The notes below the pieces were generated by a model. The model made no database searches, was not told the DNA's origin, and saw only the letters and a list, made by a program, of their open reading frames with translations. DNA of 20,208 bases from Hypsibius dujardini (taxonomy: Eukaryota; Tardigrada; Eutardigrada; Parachela; Hypsibiidae), in contig LRSR01000496.1 in NCBI GenBank assembly GCA_001579985.1, positions 1-20,208 of the forward strand, written 5' to 3'. This document shows positions 20,130 to 20,208 of this stretch, piece after piece. How positions within the stretch are numbered: position 1 is the first letter of the stretch; the number at the start of each line of letters is the position of its first letter. The translations under genes and the position numbers were made by a program.

Positions 20130-20208
20130 GCTGTTTTGGATTGTGAACGGGTTCCACGTGTAATTAAGATATTTCTACTGTAGTAATTTCTGCAATTTGC
20201 TTTTACAT

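Overview
The window is animal nuclear DNA. It has GT-AG introns, a THAP-type zinc finger, an SLC6 neurotransmitter-type transporter, an IGBP1/alpha4 phosphatase regulator and a natriuretic-peptide-receptor-type (ANF) ectodomain. Many introns are short (about 50-110 bases) and others are filled with simple repeats or foldback elements, which suggests a compact invertebrate bilaterian genome. I cannot name the species. None of the real proteins is visible as one long ORF. I rebuilt four gene models by hand from family motifs, splice signals and reading-frame phase.

Layout. (1) Minus strand, 1-2123: the 5' part of an SLC6 transporter gene (N-terminus through extracellular loop 2), running off the left edge. 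One intron holds an 818-bp foldback element. (2) 2124-2894: intergenic, no gene seen. (3) Minus strand, 9914-2909: a 13-exon gene for a nuclear protein of about 1302 residues with an acidic N-terminus, a THAP finger, two AT-hooks, a coiled coil and a Gln/Asn/Ser-rich C-terminus. Every junction closes in frame down to a stop and an AATAAA. (4) 9928-11170: AT-rich spacer between divergent genes, with a palindromic element. (5) Plus strand, 11171-13444: IGBP1/alpha4/TAP42, 6 exons, 355 residues, apparently complete. (6) 13445-15023: intergenic, with one small repeat element carrying a CRE palindrome. (7) Plus strand, 15024-18462: a 12-exon single-pass receptor with the ligand-binding domain of receptor guanylyl cyclases but only a short tail. 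A stop codon and an AATAAA follow about 110-120 bases after the last splice acceptor, so it looks like a clearance-receptor-type protein without kinase or cyclase. (8) 18515-20208: a 23-bp satellite, a second CRE-palindrome repeat, and a second AATAAA near the right edge. No coding exon is recognised there.

The four genes have no evident common pathway; this is an ordinary eukaryotic neighbourhood, not an operon. The most interesting points are the tail-less guanylyl-cyclase-like receptor, the unassigned THAP/AT-hook/coiled-coil protein, and a set of palindromic elements sitting almost exactly inside introns.
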